NCBI GenBank assembly: GCA_964544305.1
Contig: CAZJAZ010000025.1
Location: 1-37,487 of the forward strand
Origin: JAFDWI01 sp964544305
Lineage (GTDB): Bacteria; Actinomycetota; Acidimicrobiia; Acidimicrobiales; Iamiaceae
Reading direction: 5' to 3'
DNA length: 37,487 nt
The notes below the pieces were generated by a model. The model searched no databases. It was not told the DNA's origin and saw only the letters and a program-made list of their open reading frames with translations. Positions 16,728 to 24,405 of this stretch are shown one piece after another. The position numbers and the translations under genes were made by a program. Position 1 is the first letter of the stretch; each line of letters starts with the position of its first letter.

Positions 16728-16782
16728 TGGCTGCGACTTTCTGTCCACTACTGGCAATTTCGATTGCCGGGTCCTGAACGCG

Positions 16783-16814
16783 CAAGTGGGGCGACCGGAT
16801 GGCCGCCCCACTTG
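16783..16814. terminator. Bidirectional terminator-like hairpin between serS and the lipase gene
   Basis: CAAGTGGGGCG and CGCCCCACTTG are perfect 11-bp arms around a 10-base loop. It lies between two convergent stop codons, 55 bases after serS and 21 bases after the lipase gene on the other strand. There is no long T-run, as is common for actinobacterial terminators. Confidence 0.75.
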
Positions 16815-16835
16815 GAAACGCTGTGTTGCTTCAGG

Positions 16836-17771
16836 TCAAAGACCGACGCCATACCCCGAGCAGGTGGGCTGGAAGCCTGGCGTGTTCGGACCAAGCTGGT
16901 TGAGCACATTCTGAAGCGCTGGACTGTCGAATGCGATCCCTGCGTGACCAACGGGGTCGTTCGGGCATTGATCTTGAATCGTGATGTTCGTGACGTTCGG
17001 ACCCGAGAGGAATGCGTTGGTGTAGGGCGTCACGACCTCATCGTGTTCGGTTTCGATGACCACGTAACGAGGGCCAGCAACGGTGTCGCCGTCGCCGAAT
17101 AGAGCGGTCTGGAAGCTTGAGCCAACTTCTTGCTGCTCAAGAGCAGGAGTGCCAATCACCAGAATCGAGTTCACGAAGCCGAGCACGTTCAGGCTTTCAC
17201 CTAGGGTGACCAGTCCGCTCATCGTGGTTCCGTGATTCGACGGGGCAAGACCAACGAGCGTGTGCACCTTAGATGCGCCACCGAGACGCTTGATGTAGTA
17301 GTTCGGCATCATGCCACCCTGCGAGTGGCCCACGATGTCAACTTTTGATGCGCCCGTCGACGAGAGCACCTGGTTCACAAAATCTTTGAGCTGCTGTGCC
17401 GAGTCCGCAACGGGACCAAGGCCGTTGATGTGCAGCGCCGAGGCAAGCGTTTGGCCGTAGTTGAGGCCGTACACGCAGTAGCCCGCATTCTTGAGCATGG
17501 GCGAAAGCGCCACCCAGTTCGCACCCAGGTTTGCCGTCGTGCCGTGCACGAGTACGACCGGGTAGGGGTGGGCACTTGACGGCTTGCAATTCCAGTCGTT
17601 TGCGCCAGGAACCGAGTTTGGACTGGCGACGAAGGCTGCAGCCGCGTCGGCAAGCGTGCCGATGGGAAGCGGTGCCGGAGGTTTGGGCTGGCAAGCAGCC
17701 GCCAGCATCATCACCGTTGCTGCGATCGCAACGACTGCGCCACGGCGGCGGAGAGTACGGGACTTGGTCAT
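16836..17771 (-). CDS. Secreted alpha/beta-hydrolase, lipase class 2-like
   Basis: A 311-residue exported hydrolase. An Arg-rich start and hydrophobic signal lead to AAAC at residues 24-27, an imperfect lipobox, so it may be a lipoprotein or simply secreted. The mature part has the oxyanion motif LVHGTT (74-79), the nucleophile elbow GHSQGG with Ser150, a likely acid Asp244 in ETEHDEVVTPY, and His276 in PVGHAGI. This arrangement matches triacylglycerol lipases and esterases of the bacterial class 2 (LipA/EstA) type. The ATG at 17771 has AAGGAG about 8 bases upstream. It likely cleaves lipid or ester substrates outside the cell; exact substrate unknown. Confidence 0.87.
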   Translation of the reverse strand: MTKSRTLRRRGAVVAIAATVMMLAAACQPKPPAPLPIGTLADAAAAFVASPNSVPGANDWNCKPSSAHPYPVVLVHGTTANLGANWVALSPMLKNAGYCVYGLNYGQTLASALHINGLGPVADSAQQLKDFVNQVLSSTGASKVDIVGHSQGGMMPNYYIKRLGGASKVHTLVGLAPSNHGTTMSGLVTLGESLNVLGFVNSILVIGTPALEQQEVGSSFQTALFGDGDTVAGPRYVVIETEHDEVVTPYTNAFLSGPNVTNITIQDQCPNDPVGHAGIAFDSPALQNVLNQLGPNTPGFQPTCSGYGVGL

Positions 17772-17886
17772 GCGGATTGCTCCTTGTCGGCGCGGTCTGT
17801 GACGTGCTTCACACTCAAGTTGCATCTTAGATGTGCCGAGGGTCACGCGCTAGATGGCACAGGTCACAATTTACCCATGACTTTGG

Positions 17887-19233
17887 TCATGACTTGCGGA
17901 TCACAATGGTGAAGATGGTTTCATCGTTTTCGCGTCGCACAGCAATGGCCCCGTCCAGTTCACTGACGATGGCTTCGGCAATGGCAAGACCCATCCCGCT
18001 GCCCGTTGTTTTGGACGTCGCAAACGGCTCGAATGCTTCTTGTGTGGAAATCGTCAATCCGTCCCCATCGTCACGAATTTCGACGCAATACTGGTTCGAT
18101 GACGCAGTGACAACAACGTTTACCTGTGAACGTGCCGCGTCAATGGCATTGTCAACGAGATTGAAAACTGCGTCAAAAAGCGATGGTGCAACGTGAAGTT
18201 CAGACGCTTTCGCGCAATCGTGTTTGAGCGTGATGCCGTGGGCGCTGGCCTTTGTTTGCAGCGCATGAATGACACGTGTCGTTGTTGAAATGAGCGTTTC
18301 CTCTTTCAATTGCGGCACCTGATCGGAACTGATTCGTGGTGTGAGTTCGTGGGCAAGCATGTGCGTGAGCTGCTCTTTGGCAGTGGCGAGCGCGTCAAGC
18401 TCGTAATCAATCATGGCGTGATCAAGGTGGTCAGGCGACTCGAGTGCATTGCGTAAACGGTGGATGCTCCATCCAATGAGCCCAACTTGATGTCGGGACT
18501 GGTGTAACACGCGAGCGGAAACTTCGCCGATTGCCACAAACTGAGCCTGGCGAATGATGTCGCGACGCAACAGCTCGGCCGCGTGACGCTGGCGAATGTC
18601 AAAGTGTGCGAGAAAATGAATGGGGATTACCCAGAAAAAACCAATCAAAGTCATCCACCAATACGATGGGTGAAAGATCGCTATGCATACTGCAACAAGC
18701 GCGGTGCAGGCCACATATGGGGTGAGATATGGCACCGCGAGACTTTCAAACGATTCGCGCTGAGACTTGGGGAAGTCTCCTCGAACGATGCGATGAATAC
18801 CTAAGCGGATGGTGAGCGAAACGGCGGTACCAACGAGTCCGTAGAACGCTGCTTTCGCGGCGGGTACGGGGTGCGTCAAATCAACGGGATAGGAGCCGTT
18901 GATGACGCCACGGTAGAGCGCATGCCCAACGAGTACCGCGCTAAAGAGGGCAATGGTGGTAACCCCGAGGCGTGCAATATCGGCGCGGCGTGCCGATATT
19001 GTCGCCTTTCTGTCGATTCGGGTGATAAACGCACGGATGCCCAAGGTGAAAATCCCGAGCGTGATCGCGGCGCCGTCAATCAGTAACGCGACCGGGCCAG
19101 CGATCGCAATAGAAACGGCAATCGCCGCAATGAGCACGAAATGGTCATCTCGCTCTTGGTAGCGCAGCGGGAATAGAGACCCAAACCAGGCGAACGGGGC
19201 GAGTGCCCAGGCAAGAGTGATGGCCGGTGCCAC
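17887..19233 (-). CDS. Membrane sensor histidine kinase
   Basis: A 448-residue kinase with about six to seven N-terminal membrane helices (to about residue 210) and no clear extracellular sensor domain, so it may sense membrane or redox state. The dimerisation/phosphoacceptor region GEVSARVLHQSRHQVGLIG places the likely phospho-His at 244 (the neighbouring His248 is an alternative). The HATPase domain has N-box NLVDNAIDA, G1 DDGDG and G2 GSGMGLAIAEAI. It starts at GTG 19233 with GAGG upstream, 14 bases after the response regulator stop codon, forming a two-gene operon. Confidence 0.88.
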   Translation of the reverse strand: MAPAITLAWALAPFAWFGSLFPLRYQERDDHFVLIAAIAVSIAIAGPVALLIDGAAITLGIFTLGIRAFITRIDRKATISARRADIARLGVTTIALFSAVLVGHALYRGVINGSYPVDLTHPVPAAKAAFYGLVGTAVSLTIRLGIHRIVRGDFPKSQRESFESLAVPYLTPYVACTALVAVCIAIFHPSYWWMTLIGFFWVIPIHFLAHFDIRQRHAAELLRRDIIRQAQFVAIGEVSARVLHQSRHQVGLIGWSIHRLRNALESPDHLDHAMIDYELDALATAKEQLTHMLAHELTPRISSDQVPQLKEETLISTTTRVIHALQTKASAHGITLKHDCAKASELHVAPSLFDAVFNLVDNAIDAARSQVNVVVTASSNQYCVEIRDDGDGLTISTQEAFEPFATSKTTGSGMGLAIAEAIVSELDGAIAVRRENDETIFTIVIRKS

Positions 19234-19247
19234 GCTTTACCTCGTGC

Positions 19248-19868
19248 TCACAACGTGAGTTGTGAGTTGGCGACGAGCAGAGCGAACTTGGTTCGGTCAG
19301 TGACGCCCGCGTGCTCAAGAATCCGGGTTACATGGTTCTTCACGGTGCCTTCCGAAAGGTTCACCGAGGCCGCGATCTCGCGATTGGTGAGACCTTTTGC
19401 GATGAGGTGTGCGATGTCACGTTGGCGTGGCGACAGTGCGGGCCGGTCGGGTGGTGTGGCTCGAAGACCATCCGCGAGACGCAATGCCATGTCTGCGCTG
19501 AGTGCGGTACGACCTTCAACAGCTCGGTGCACGAGGCGAAGTAACTCATCTGGGTTGGTATCTTTGCGAATGAAACCGACCGCACCGGCTTTGATCGCGG
19601 TTGTGACGACCGTGACGTCGTCGTGCGCACTGATCATTACCACTTGGTGGTTGGCGGCGAGTTCGCCAATCACGTCGAGACCTGATCCATCGGGGAGGTC
19701 AATGTCGAGCAGGATCAAATCGGAATCGGCGGTTGTGAGGACATCGGTGAGTTCGGCGAGTGACCCGGTCTCACCGACCATTTCAAACGATTCTTCTGCA
19801 GCGATTGCACTGGCAAGACCGCCACGAAAAAGCGGATGGTCGTCGCAGATAATGATCCGTGTCGCCAT
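19248..19868 (-). CDS. NarL/FixJ-type response regulator
   Basis: A 206-residue regulator. The receiver domain shows the acidic pair at residues 9-10 (CDDHPLF), phospho-acceptor Asp55 (LILLDIDLP) and Lys in FIRKDT. The C-terminal LuxR-type helix-turn-helix is LSPRQRDIAHLIAKGLTNREIAASV and continues to EGTVKNHVTRILEHAGVTDRT. It is the partner of the adjacent histidine kinase. Its targets are not visible in the sequence. Confidence 0.94.
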   Translation of the reverse strand: MATRIIICDDHPLFRGGLASAIAAEESFEMVGETGSLAELTDVLTTADSDLILLDIDLPDGSGLDVIGELAANHQVVMISAHDDVTVVTTAIKAGAVGFIRKDTNPDELLRLVHRAVEGRTALSADMALRLADGLRATPPDRPALSPRQRDIAHLIAKGLTNREIAASVNLSEGTVKNHVTRILEHAGVTDRTKFALLVANSQLTL

Positions 19869-20038
19869 GGTTCGTCCCCTGATTGTTCATCAGACATGTT
19901 AGTGACACTCCGTAATTGCTCGGCCGATCGCTCGGCTTACACGACGCGTAGACACGCGAAGTTGAAGCCCTGTCGCTCGGTGCCGACGAGAAATCCACCC
20001 GGGCCATCGCAGTGCGGTGTGCTTTTGAAGCAGAAGCT

Positions 20039-21406
20039 CTAACCAGCCGTAAGCACGTTTGGGTTCATGATGTTGTGCGGATCAAAAGCTGCTTTCAAGC
20101 GACACCGCAATGCCAACGATTCCGGGTCATGCGCGAGACCAATCCAACCAAGCTTGGCCGTACCGATCCCATGTTCCGCGCTGATCGAGCCGCCAAAATC
20201 GGCAACCAATTGAAGGACCGCATTGTCGACCGTGTCGTCATTGGCGGCCAGGCCAGTCACATTGACGTGTACTGCGGCTTCTCCGCCGTGACCGAAAAGC
20301 CACACGGTTGCAACCGGATCGACGTGGGCAACAACGTCAGGAACAGCGTCTATGAAATCAGCCAACATTCCAGGTGGCACCGCAACATCGAGCTTGTGCG
20401 GCGTGCCAATGGTTGCAATTGCCTCGGTGTGGCGTTCACGGTATTGCCAGAGGCGCTTGCGCCCGCTTGAATCGTGCGCGACCGCCACGTCGGCGACCCC
20501 ACGCCACGACGCAACAACATCACCGAGTTGCTCGGTTTGATCCGAGGTATCGGCAATTTCAACGAGCACGTAGCCCCCGGTGTTCTCGGCAAATGGCAAC
20601 GCCAGACCAAACGCCATGCACACAAGTTCGACGCCAGATGCAAAGAACAATTCTGCTGATTCGACCGAAGGAAGGAAGCCCCGCACCGACTCGACCGCAC
20701 ACGCTGCATCCCTCGGGTCGTCGAAGCGTACGAGCGCGGTTGTGCGTTCGGGGTAATCCGGAACCAGCGAGACCCGTACCTGTGTGATCAAGCCCAACGT
20801 TCCCTCCGATCCACACATCACACTTGGCATATGGAAACCGGTGTTGTCGCGCAGCGTGCCAGCTGACAAAGCGTGCGTCGTGCCCGTGCCGTCGACAAAG
20901 GCGATCGACGTTACCTGCGCGCGGGTTGCGCCATAGCGCAACACTCGCAAACCCGCCGCGTTTGTGGCTACGGTCCCTCCAATTGTTGCCGTATCACGGC
21001 TGGCAATATCAACGCCGTAACCCCATCCGGCCTTGTGTGCAGCCCGTTGCACGTGAGCGAGCGGTGTACCGGCTGCGGCAACTAACAGCCCGGTTGTCGC
21101 GTGTACCGATTCGACGCCGATGAGACGTTCGGTGCTTACCACAAGTTCACCGTCGAGGGGCACGGAGCCACCTACCAGGCCGGTGTTCCCACCTTGAGGA
21201 ACAATGGCAATACCGCGGTCGCCACAGATCTTGATGATCGCCGCGATCTCGTCAACCGTACTCGGGCGCGCCACAATTGCATCGTCGGCACGAAACCGTC
21301 CCGTCCAGTCGATCCGATACTTTTCGGTGAGCTCAGGACTGTCTAAGAGCTGCGCCGGACCAACGATCTCAGTGAGTTCAGCGATGATCCCTCGACCAAG
21401 AGTCAT
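20039..21406 (-). CDS. FAD-binding oxidase/dehydrogenase (GlcD / D-2-hydroxyacid type)
   Basis: A 455-residue flavoprotein of the FAD_binding_4 plus FAD-oxidase C-terminal architecture. The FAD domain has PQGGNTGLVGGS (about residues 70-81) and DTATIGGTVATNAAGLRVLRYGATR. The C-terminal domain ends with SISAEHGIGTAKLGWI and FDPHNIMNPNVL, typical of glycolate oxidase GlcD, D-lactate dehydrogenase and D-2-hydroxyglutarate dehydrogenase. It probably oxidises a D-2-hydroxyacid and passes electrons onward; the precise substrate cannot be told. No iron-sulfur domain is fused to it. It follows ccdA on the same strand after 66 bases. Confidence 0.9.
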   Translation of the reverse strand: MTLGRGIIAELTEIVGPAQLLDSPELTEKYRIDWTGRFRADDAIVARPSTVDEIAAIIKICGDRGIAIVPQGGNTGLVGGSVPLDGELVVSTERLIGVESVHATTGLLVAAAGTPLAHVQRAAHKAGWGYGVDIASRDTATIGGTVATNAAGLRVLRYGATRAQVTSIAFVDGTGTTHALSAGTLRDNTGFHMPSVMCGSEGTLGLITQVRVSLVPDYPERTTALVRFDDPRDAACAVESVRGFLPSVESAELFFASGVELVCMAFGLALPFAENTGGYVLVEIADTSDQTEQLGDVVASWRGVADVAVAHDSSGRKRLWQYRERHTEAIATIGTPHKLDVAVPPGMLADFIDAVPDVVAHVDPVATVWLFGHGGEAAVHVNVTGLAANDDTVDNAVLQLVADFGGSISAEHGIGTAKLGWIGLAHDPESLALRCRLKAAFDPHNIMNPNVLTAG

Positions 21407-21472
21407 AGTAATGATCGTGTCATGCGACGTTCCGCCTTGCGCGTTCCGGATCGCTCAACGATGCCGTTCGAC

Positions 21473-22363
21473 TCATGTGTGATCCTGCGGATCAGATCGG
21501 GCATTGCTTGGTGCGCGTAGCAGCGACAGAAATAATGCGAGCGCAATGGCGAGGCCAAGGATCAAACCAATTTGTACGGCGCCGATCGAATCAATCCAAT
21601 TCGAAATCGTGCCCGACCAACTTGTGACCGCGTCGACGCTCGCGCCACCGGTGGCAGTTCCCGAACCGTGCATATTTTGCAGCTCGACAATGCCATACCA
21701 ACCGACGTAGAGCCCGGCAATCAGTACGAGGGCGCCCGCTAGACGCGATACGTAGGGCAGTACGCCACGCAACCCGCGCACAAGTGAATGACGTGCGGTT
21801 GCAATTGCGACGGTCAACGTCATCAGAACCAGAGCCATACCCAAGCCGTAGGCAACATAGACGGCGAGACCCGAAATCGCGTTGTGCCGTCGCACCGTGC
21901 CCGACACGGTGGCGACAAACACCGGCAGCGTGCAACCCAATGATGCGATTGCGTAACTGATCCCAAACACGTACATCGAAACGAACGTGCGGTCTTTGCC
22001 GCCTTTCTCAAGGTGGGGCACCGCAACACTGGGTTCCCAACCGGCCAGCATGGCAATACCCAGCGCAACCAAAGCCAATGCGATGACGAGCGTCACCCAC
22101 GGGCCGATGTTGTAGACGCCAATTGATGCCCAGCTCAACAACGCGCCGGCCACGGCGAAGAGCGTCATGAAGCCAGCGGACACGGCAGCCCCCACACCCA
22201 GGGCCCGTGGCACGCTGAGTTGGCGGGTGGGTTCGTTGTCGACGCTGCCCGCGGGTTCACCCAAAAAATACGAAAGGTACGCGGGCAACATGGCGAAACC
22301 GCATGGATTCACAGTGGCCAACATGCCCGCCCCAAACGCCACTGCGAGCGGCGCGTCAAACAT
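21473..22363 (-). CDS. ccdA: Cytochrome c biogenesis protein CcdA (DsbD membrane domain family)
   Basis: A 296-residue membrane protein with six or more helices and the two redox cysteines of the family, Cys21 in VNPCGFAMLP and Cys144 in SLGCTLPVF. CcdA carries reducing equivalents from cytoplasmic thioredoxin to extracytoplasmic partners such as TlpA/ResA, which keeps apocytochrome CxxCH thiols reduced. It starts 9 bases after the tlpA-like gene, an arrangement that fits that partnership. It probably serves the cytochrome c domain of CtaC, among others. A longer loop before the second Cys helix contains HLEKGGKDR. Confidence 0.9.
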   Translation of the reverse strand: MFDAPLAVAFGAGMLATVNPCGFAMLPAYLSYFLGEPAGSVDNEPTRQLSVPRALGVGAAVSAGFMTLFAVAGALLSWASIGVYNIGPWVTLVIALALVALGIAMLAGWEPSVAVPHLEKGGKDRTFVSMYVFGISYAIASLGCTLPVFVATVSGTVRRHNAISGLAVYVAYGLGMALVLMTLTVAIATARHSLVRGLRGVLPYVSRLAGALVLIAGLYVGWYGIVELQNMHGSGTATGGASVDAVTSWSGTISNWIDSIGAVQIGLILGLAIALALFLSLLRAPSNARSDPQDHT

Positions 22364-22372
22364 CGGAGCTGT

Positions 22373-23053
22373 TCACGCTTTCGGAATTGTCAGACCGAAA
22401 TGATCACTTGCAGCCAGACGCATTTCTGCGGGGCTCAATGCCCCATACCGGTGGTACACAATGCGGCCTTTTTCATCAACCCACAAGGTCATGGGTTGCG
22501 CAGTGATGTTTAGACGGTTCACCAGAATTGAAGTTGGGTCCCGCACGATCTTGTAGGTCACGCCCGTTTGTTTCACGAAACCTTTCGTGATCGCGTGCGA
22601 GTCGCCGAGATCGACCCCAACGACCTGCATTTTGTTGCTTGCTTGTTGATGAAGATCTTCGAGATCGGGCATTTCGGTGCGACACGCGGTACACGATGAC
22701 GAGAACATGTTGATCATCGTCGGTTTCCCGTTTGCGACTTCGGCCAACGTTGTCACCTTGCCGTCCATGGTGACAAGACCTGCATCGGGCAAGGTTGTGG
22801 CGGTAAACGTCGAATCGTCGGCTTTCAGCTGCATGGTTTTTACGGGAACCGCATCCGATGATTTCGTTGATGTCGAATCTTTCGTGAGAAAAGCAAACAC
22901 CAACGCAAAAGCCAACACGATGATGATCGCACCAAGTGACGTCAACATGGCAATGCGAGGATCGAAACGCCGTGGACGGTTCGACGATGTGGCGGGTTCG
23001 GCCGCGTCGTCGCCGGGATCAGATGATGGTTCGGAAGATGATTCGGAAGTCAT
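22373..23053 (-). CDS. Membrane-anchored thioredoxin-like protein (TlpA/ResA family)
   Basis: A 226-residue protein with a disordered acidic N-terminus (1-30), a single signal-anchor helix at about 36-57 and an extracytoplasmic thioredoxin fold. The active site is C121-T-A-C124 (SSSCTACRTEMPDL) and the cis-Pro is in TAQPMTLWV. It is encoded directly upstream of ccdA, which supports a role as its thiol-reduction partner in cytochrome c maturation or general disulfide handling. The ATG at 23053 lies next to the start of the whiB7 leader on the other strand. Confidence 0.88.
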   Translation of the reverse strand: MTSESSSEPSSDPGDDAAEPATSSNRPRRFDPRIAMLTSLGAIIIVLAFALVFAFLTKDSTSTKSSDAVPVKTMQLKADDSTFTATTLPDAGLVTMDGKVTTLAEVANGKPTMINMFSSSCTACRTEMPDLEDLHQQASNKMQVVGVDLGDSHAITKGFVKQTGVTYKIVRDPTSILVNRLNITAQPMTLWVDEKGRIVYHRYGALSPAEMRLAASDHFGLTIPKA

Positions 23054-23113
23054 AATACGTGCACGTTTTGCCCACTTCAGGGTACCGACCCCGACTCAAA
23101 ATCGGCGCATTGC

Positions 23114-23153
23114 AAAAAATCACTTGACCGATAGGGCCGTGACGTGGTGCTAT
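23114..23153 (+). promoter_or_regulatory. Candidate WhiB7-type promoter
   Basis: An A-tract (AAAAAAT, 23114-23120) lies three bases before a -35-like TTGACC (23124-23129). TGCTAT (23148-23153) gives an 18-base spacer; TATAGA at 23151 would give 21. WhiB7 is known to act at AT-rich DNA just upstream of the -35 element of its own promoter, and the gene downstream is WhiB7-like. No transcript data support it here. Confidence 0.55.
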
Positions 23154-23157
23154 AGAC

Positions 23158-23178
23158 CCGCCGGGAAATTCTCGGCGG
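23158..23178 (+). promoter_or_regulatory. Hairpin near the start of the whiB7 leader
   Basis: CCGCCGGGA pairs with TTCTCGGCGG through nine pairs (one G-U) around a 3-base loop. It lies immediately after the predicted -10 element and 12 bases before the upstream ORF's ribosome site. If transcription begins at about 23162, only part of it would be in the RNA. Confidence 0.4.
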
Positions 23179-23200
23179 AACCCATTTTGGGAGAACGACC

Positions 23201-23341
23201 ATGACCATGACGCATGCCATGTATCACATGCCACGCAATGGTTGGTCGGCCGCGTCCAAGCCGGGTTTCATTTCGGCCGCAACGGTAACCATTACCACCG
23301 CCCGATTCACGGCGGCCAACCTCTCCCGAAGACCGACTTAG
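23201..23341 (+). CDS. 46-codon upstream ORF in the whiB7 leader
   Basis: A small ORF starting ATGACCATGACG with GGGAG seven bases upstream and ending TAG at 23341. The 46-residue product (MTMTHAMYHMPRNGW...) has no membrane segment and resembles nothing I know. It lies between a candidate promoter and a hairpin that precedes the whiB7-like gene by 53 bases. Leader ORFs whose translation controls attenuation are established for mycobacterial and streptomycete whiB7/wblC genes, so a ribosome-sensing role is the best inference. It could instead be a chance ORF, though the ribosome site is among the better ones in this window. Confidence 0.6.
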   Translation: MTMTHAMYHMPRNGWSAASKPGFISAATVTITTARFTAANLSRRPT

Positions 23342-23369
23342 GAAACCACCCCATCAAGGTGAGCCAAGC

Positions 23370-23393
23370 GGCCGTCGGGAACTCCCGGCGGCC
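23370..23393 (+). promoter_or_regulatory. Attenuator-like GC-rich hairpin before whiB7
   Basis: GGCCGTCGGG and CCCGGCGGCC form a 10-bp stem (one G-U) around the loop AACT, 28 bases after the upstream ORF stop and 53 bases before the whiB7-like start. No U-run follows (ATTTCGC), so if it terminates it is not a classical intrinsic terminator. GGCCAACCT occurs both inside the ORF end (23314-23322) and after the hairpin (23404-23412). Confidence 0.5.
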
Positions 23394-23446
23394 ATTTCGC
23401 GTTGGCCAACCTGCACAATCTCAACCATCAAACAAAGCGAGCCATC

Positions 23447-23833
23447 ATGACAATTGACAACTGCACCCGAATCGACCCCGACCTCGAACAACTCGACGTC
23501 GCCGACACCTGGTGGGACGACGCATCGTGCAACACCGGAGGTGGCGGCTTGAGCGCCATGTTCTTCTCGGAAGAACTCGGAGACATCGCCCGGGCCAAAC
23601 GCATCTGTGCCGCGTGCCCGGTGATCGAGCCGTGTCTTGCCGGGGCGATCGAACGGCGAGAACCCTGGGGTGTGTGGGGAGGACAACTCTTCCTCAACGG
23701 GCGGGTGTTGGCATCCAAACGGGCCAAAGGCCGACCACCGAGCGTGCCACGACCCGAAGATGACTTGCCCGACGTGCCCATCCCCGCGCGGCTCGCGTCA
23801 CGTGTTGCACACCACCGTCCGTCGGTGGCGTAA
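23447..23833 (+). CDS. whiB7: WhiB7-like transcription factor
   Basis: A 128-residue WhiB protein. The four iron-sulfur cluster cysteines fit the family spacing: C28, then C54-x2-C57-x5-C63 (RICAACPVIEPC). The turn EPWGVWGG (72-79) is present, followed by a basic AT-hook-like KRAKGRP (91-97). An AT-hook directly after the GVWGG turn is the feature that separates WhiB7 from other Wbl proteins. WhiB7 binds the primary sigma factor and activates intrinsic antibiotic-resistance genes and itself. The ATG at 23447 is chosen; a TTG at 23402 is in frame but would consume the spacer. The 30-residue tail after the hook is longer than in mycobacterial WhiB7. Confidence 0.82.
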   Translation: MTIDNCTRIDPDLEQLDVADTWWDDASCNTGGGGLSAMFFSEELGDIARAKRICAACPVIEPCLAGAIERREPWGVWGGQLFLNGRVLASKRAKGRPPSVPRPEDDLPDVPIPARLASRVAHHRPSVA

Positions 23834-23848
23834 TCCAACGAAAGTAGG

Positions 23849-24394
23849 TCAGGCGTCAGTGCCGTCGCGAAACACCAAGCGGCGGTACTGACGCAATTCT
23901 TCGATGCTTTCCCGAATGTCATCAAGTGCGCGGTGCGACCCTTGTTTTGACGGGATTTGCGCGAGCGCCTCGGGATACCAACGTCGAGCAAGTTCCTTTA
24001 TCGACGACACGTCAACACTGCGGTAATGCAAGAACTCTTCAATTTCAGGCAGCCATGCGGCGAGGAACCGTCGGTCGGTGCCAATTGAGTTTCCACAGAG
24101 CGGAACGCTGCGGGCTTCACCAATGTGTTCTTGGAGAAACGCCAACGTTTGTGCGCCCGCATCAGCGAGGCTGATCGTTGACGAGCGAATCTGTTCGGTC
24201 AACCCGCTGTGCTCGTGCATTTTGACCACGACCGCATCCATTTTGGCCAAATCGTCGTCGGTCGCGTGGATGACGAGGTCGGGTCCTTCCGCGACGATGT
24301 TGAGCTCATCGTCAGTAATCAATGTGGCGATTTCGACGATGACGTGCTCGCTGGGGTCGAGGCCGGTCATTTCCAAGTCCATCCAGGCGAGCAT
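23849..24394 (-). CDS. orn: Oligoribonuclease
   Basis: A 181-residue DEDDh 3'-5' exonuclease that degrades 2-5 nt RNA and linear pGpG. Metal ligands are visible: Asp6 and Glu8 in WMDLEMTGL, Asp in GNSIGTDRRFL, and HRALDDI. PLCGNSIGTD and YRSVDVSS are typical of Orn. Length matches the family (about 180). ATG 24394 gives the canonical start MLAWMDLEMTGLDP; a TTG two codons earlier is also possible. It follows the molybdopterin oxidoreductase gene by 11 bases, convergent with whiB7 at 15 bases. Confidence 0.95.
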   Translation of the reverse strand: MLAWMDLEMTGLDPSEHVIVEIATLITDDELNIVAEGPDLVIHATDDDLAKMDAVVVKMHEHSGLTEQIRSSTISLADAGAQTLAFLQEHIGEARSVPLCGNSIGTDRRFLAAWLPEIEEFLHYRSVDVSSIKELARRWYPEALAQIPSKQGSHRALDDIRESIEELRQYRRLVFRDGTDA

Positions 24395-24405
24395 GGGCAA
24401 TGAAT

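Noticed and set aside
23402..23833. WhiB protein starting at the TTG codon 23402
   Set aside because: The extra 15 residues have no family similarity and no ribosome site, and ATG 23447 gives a normal WhiB7 N-terminus.
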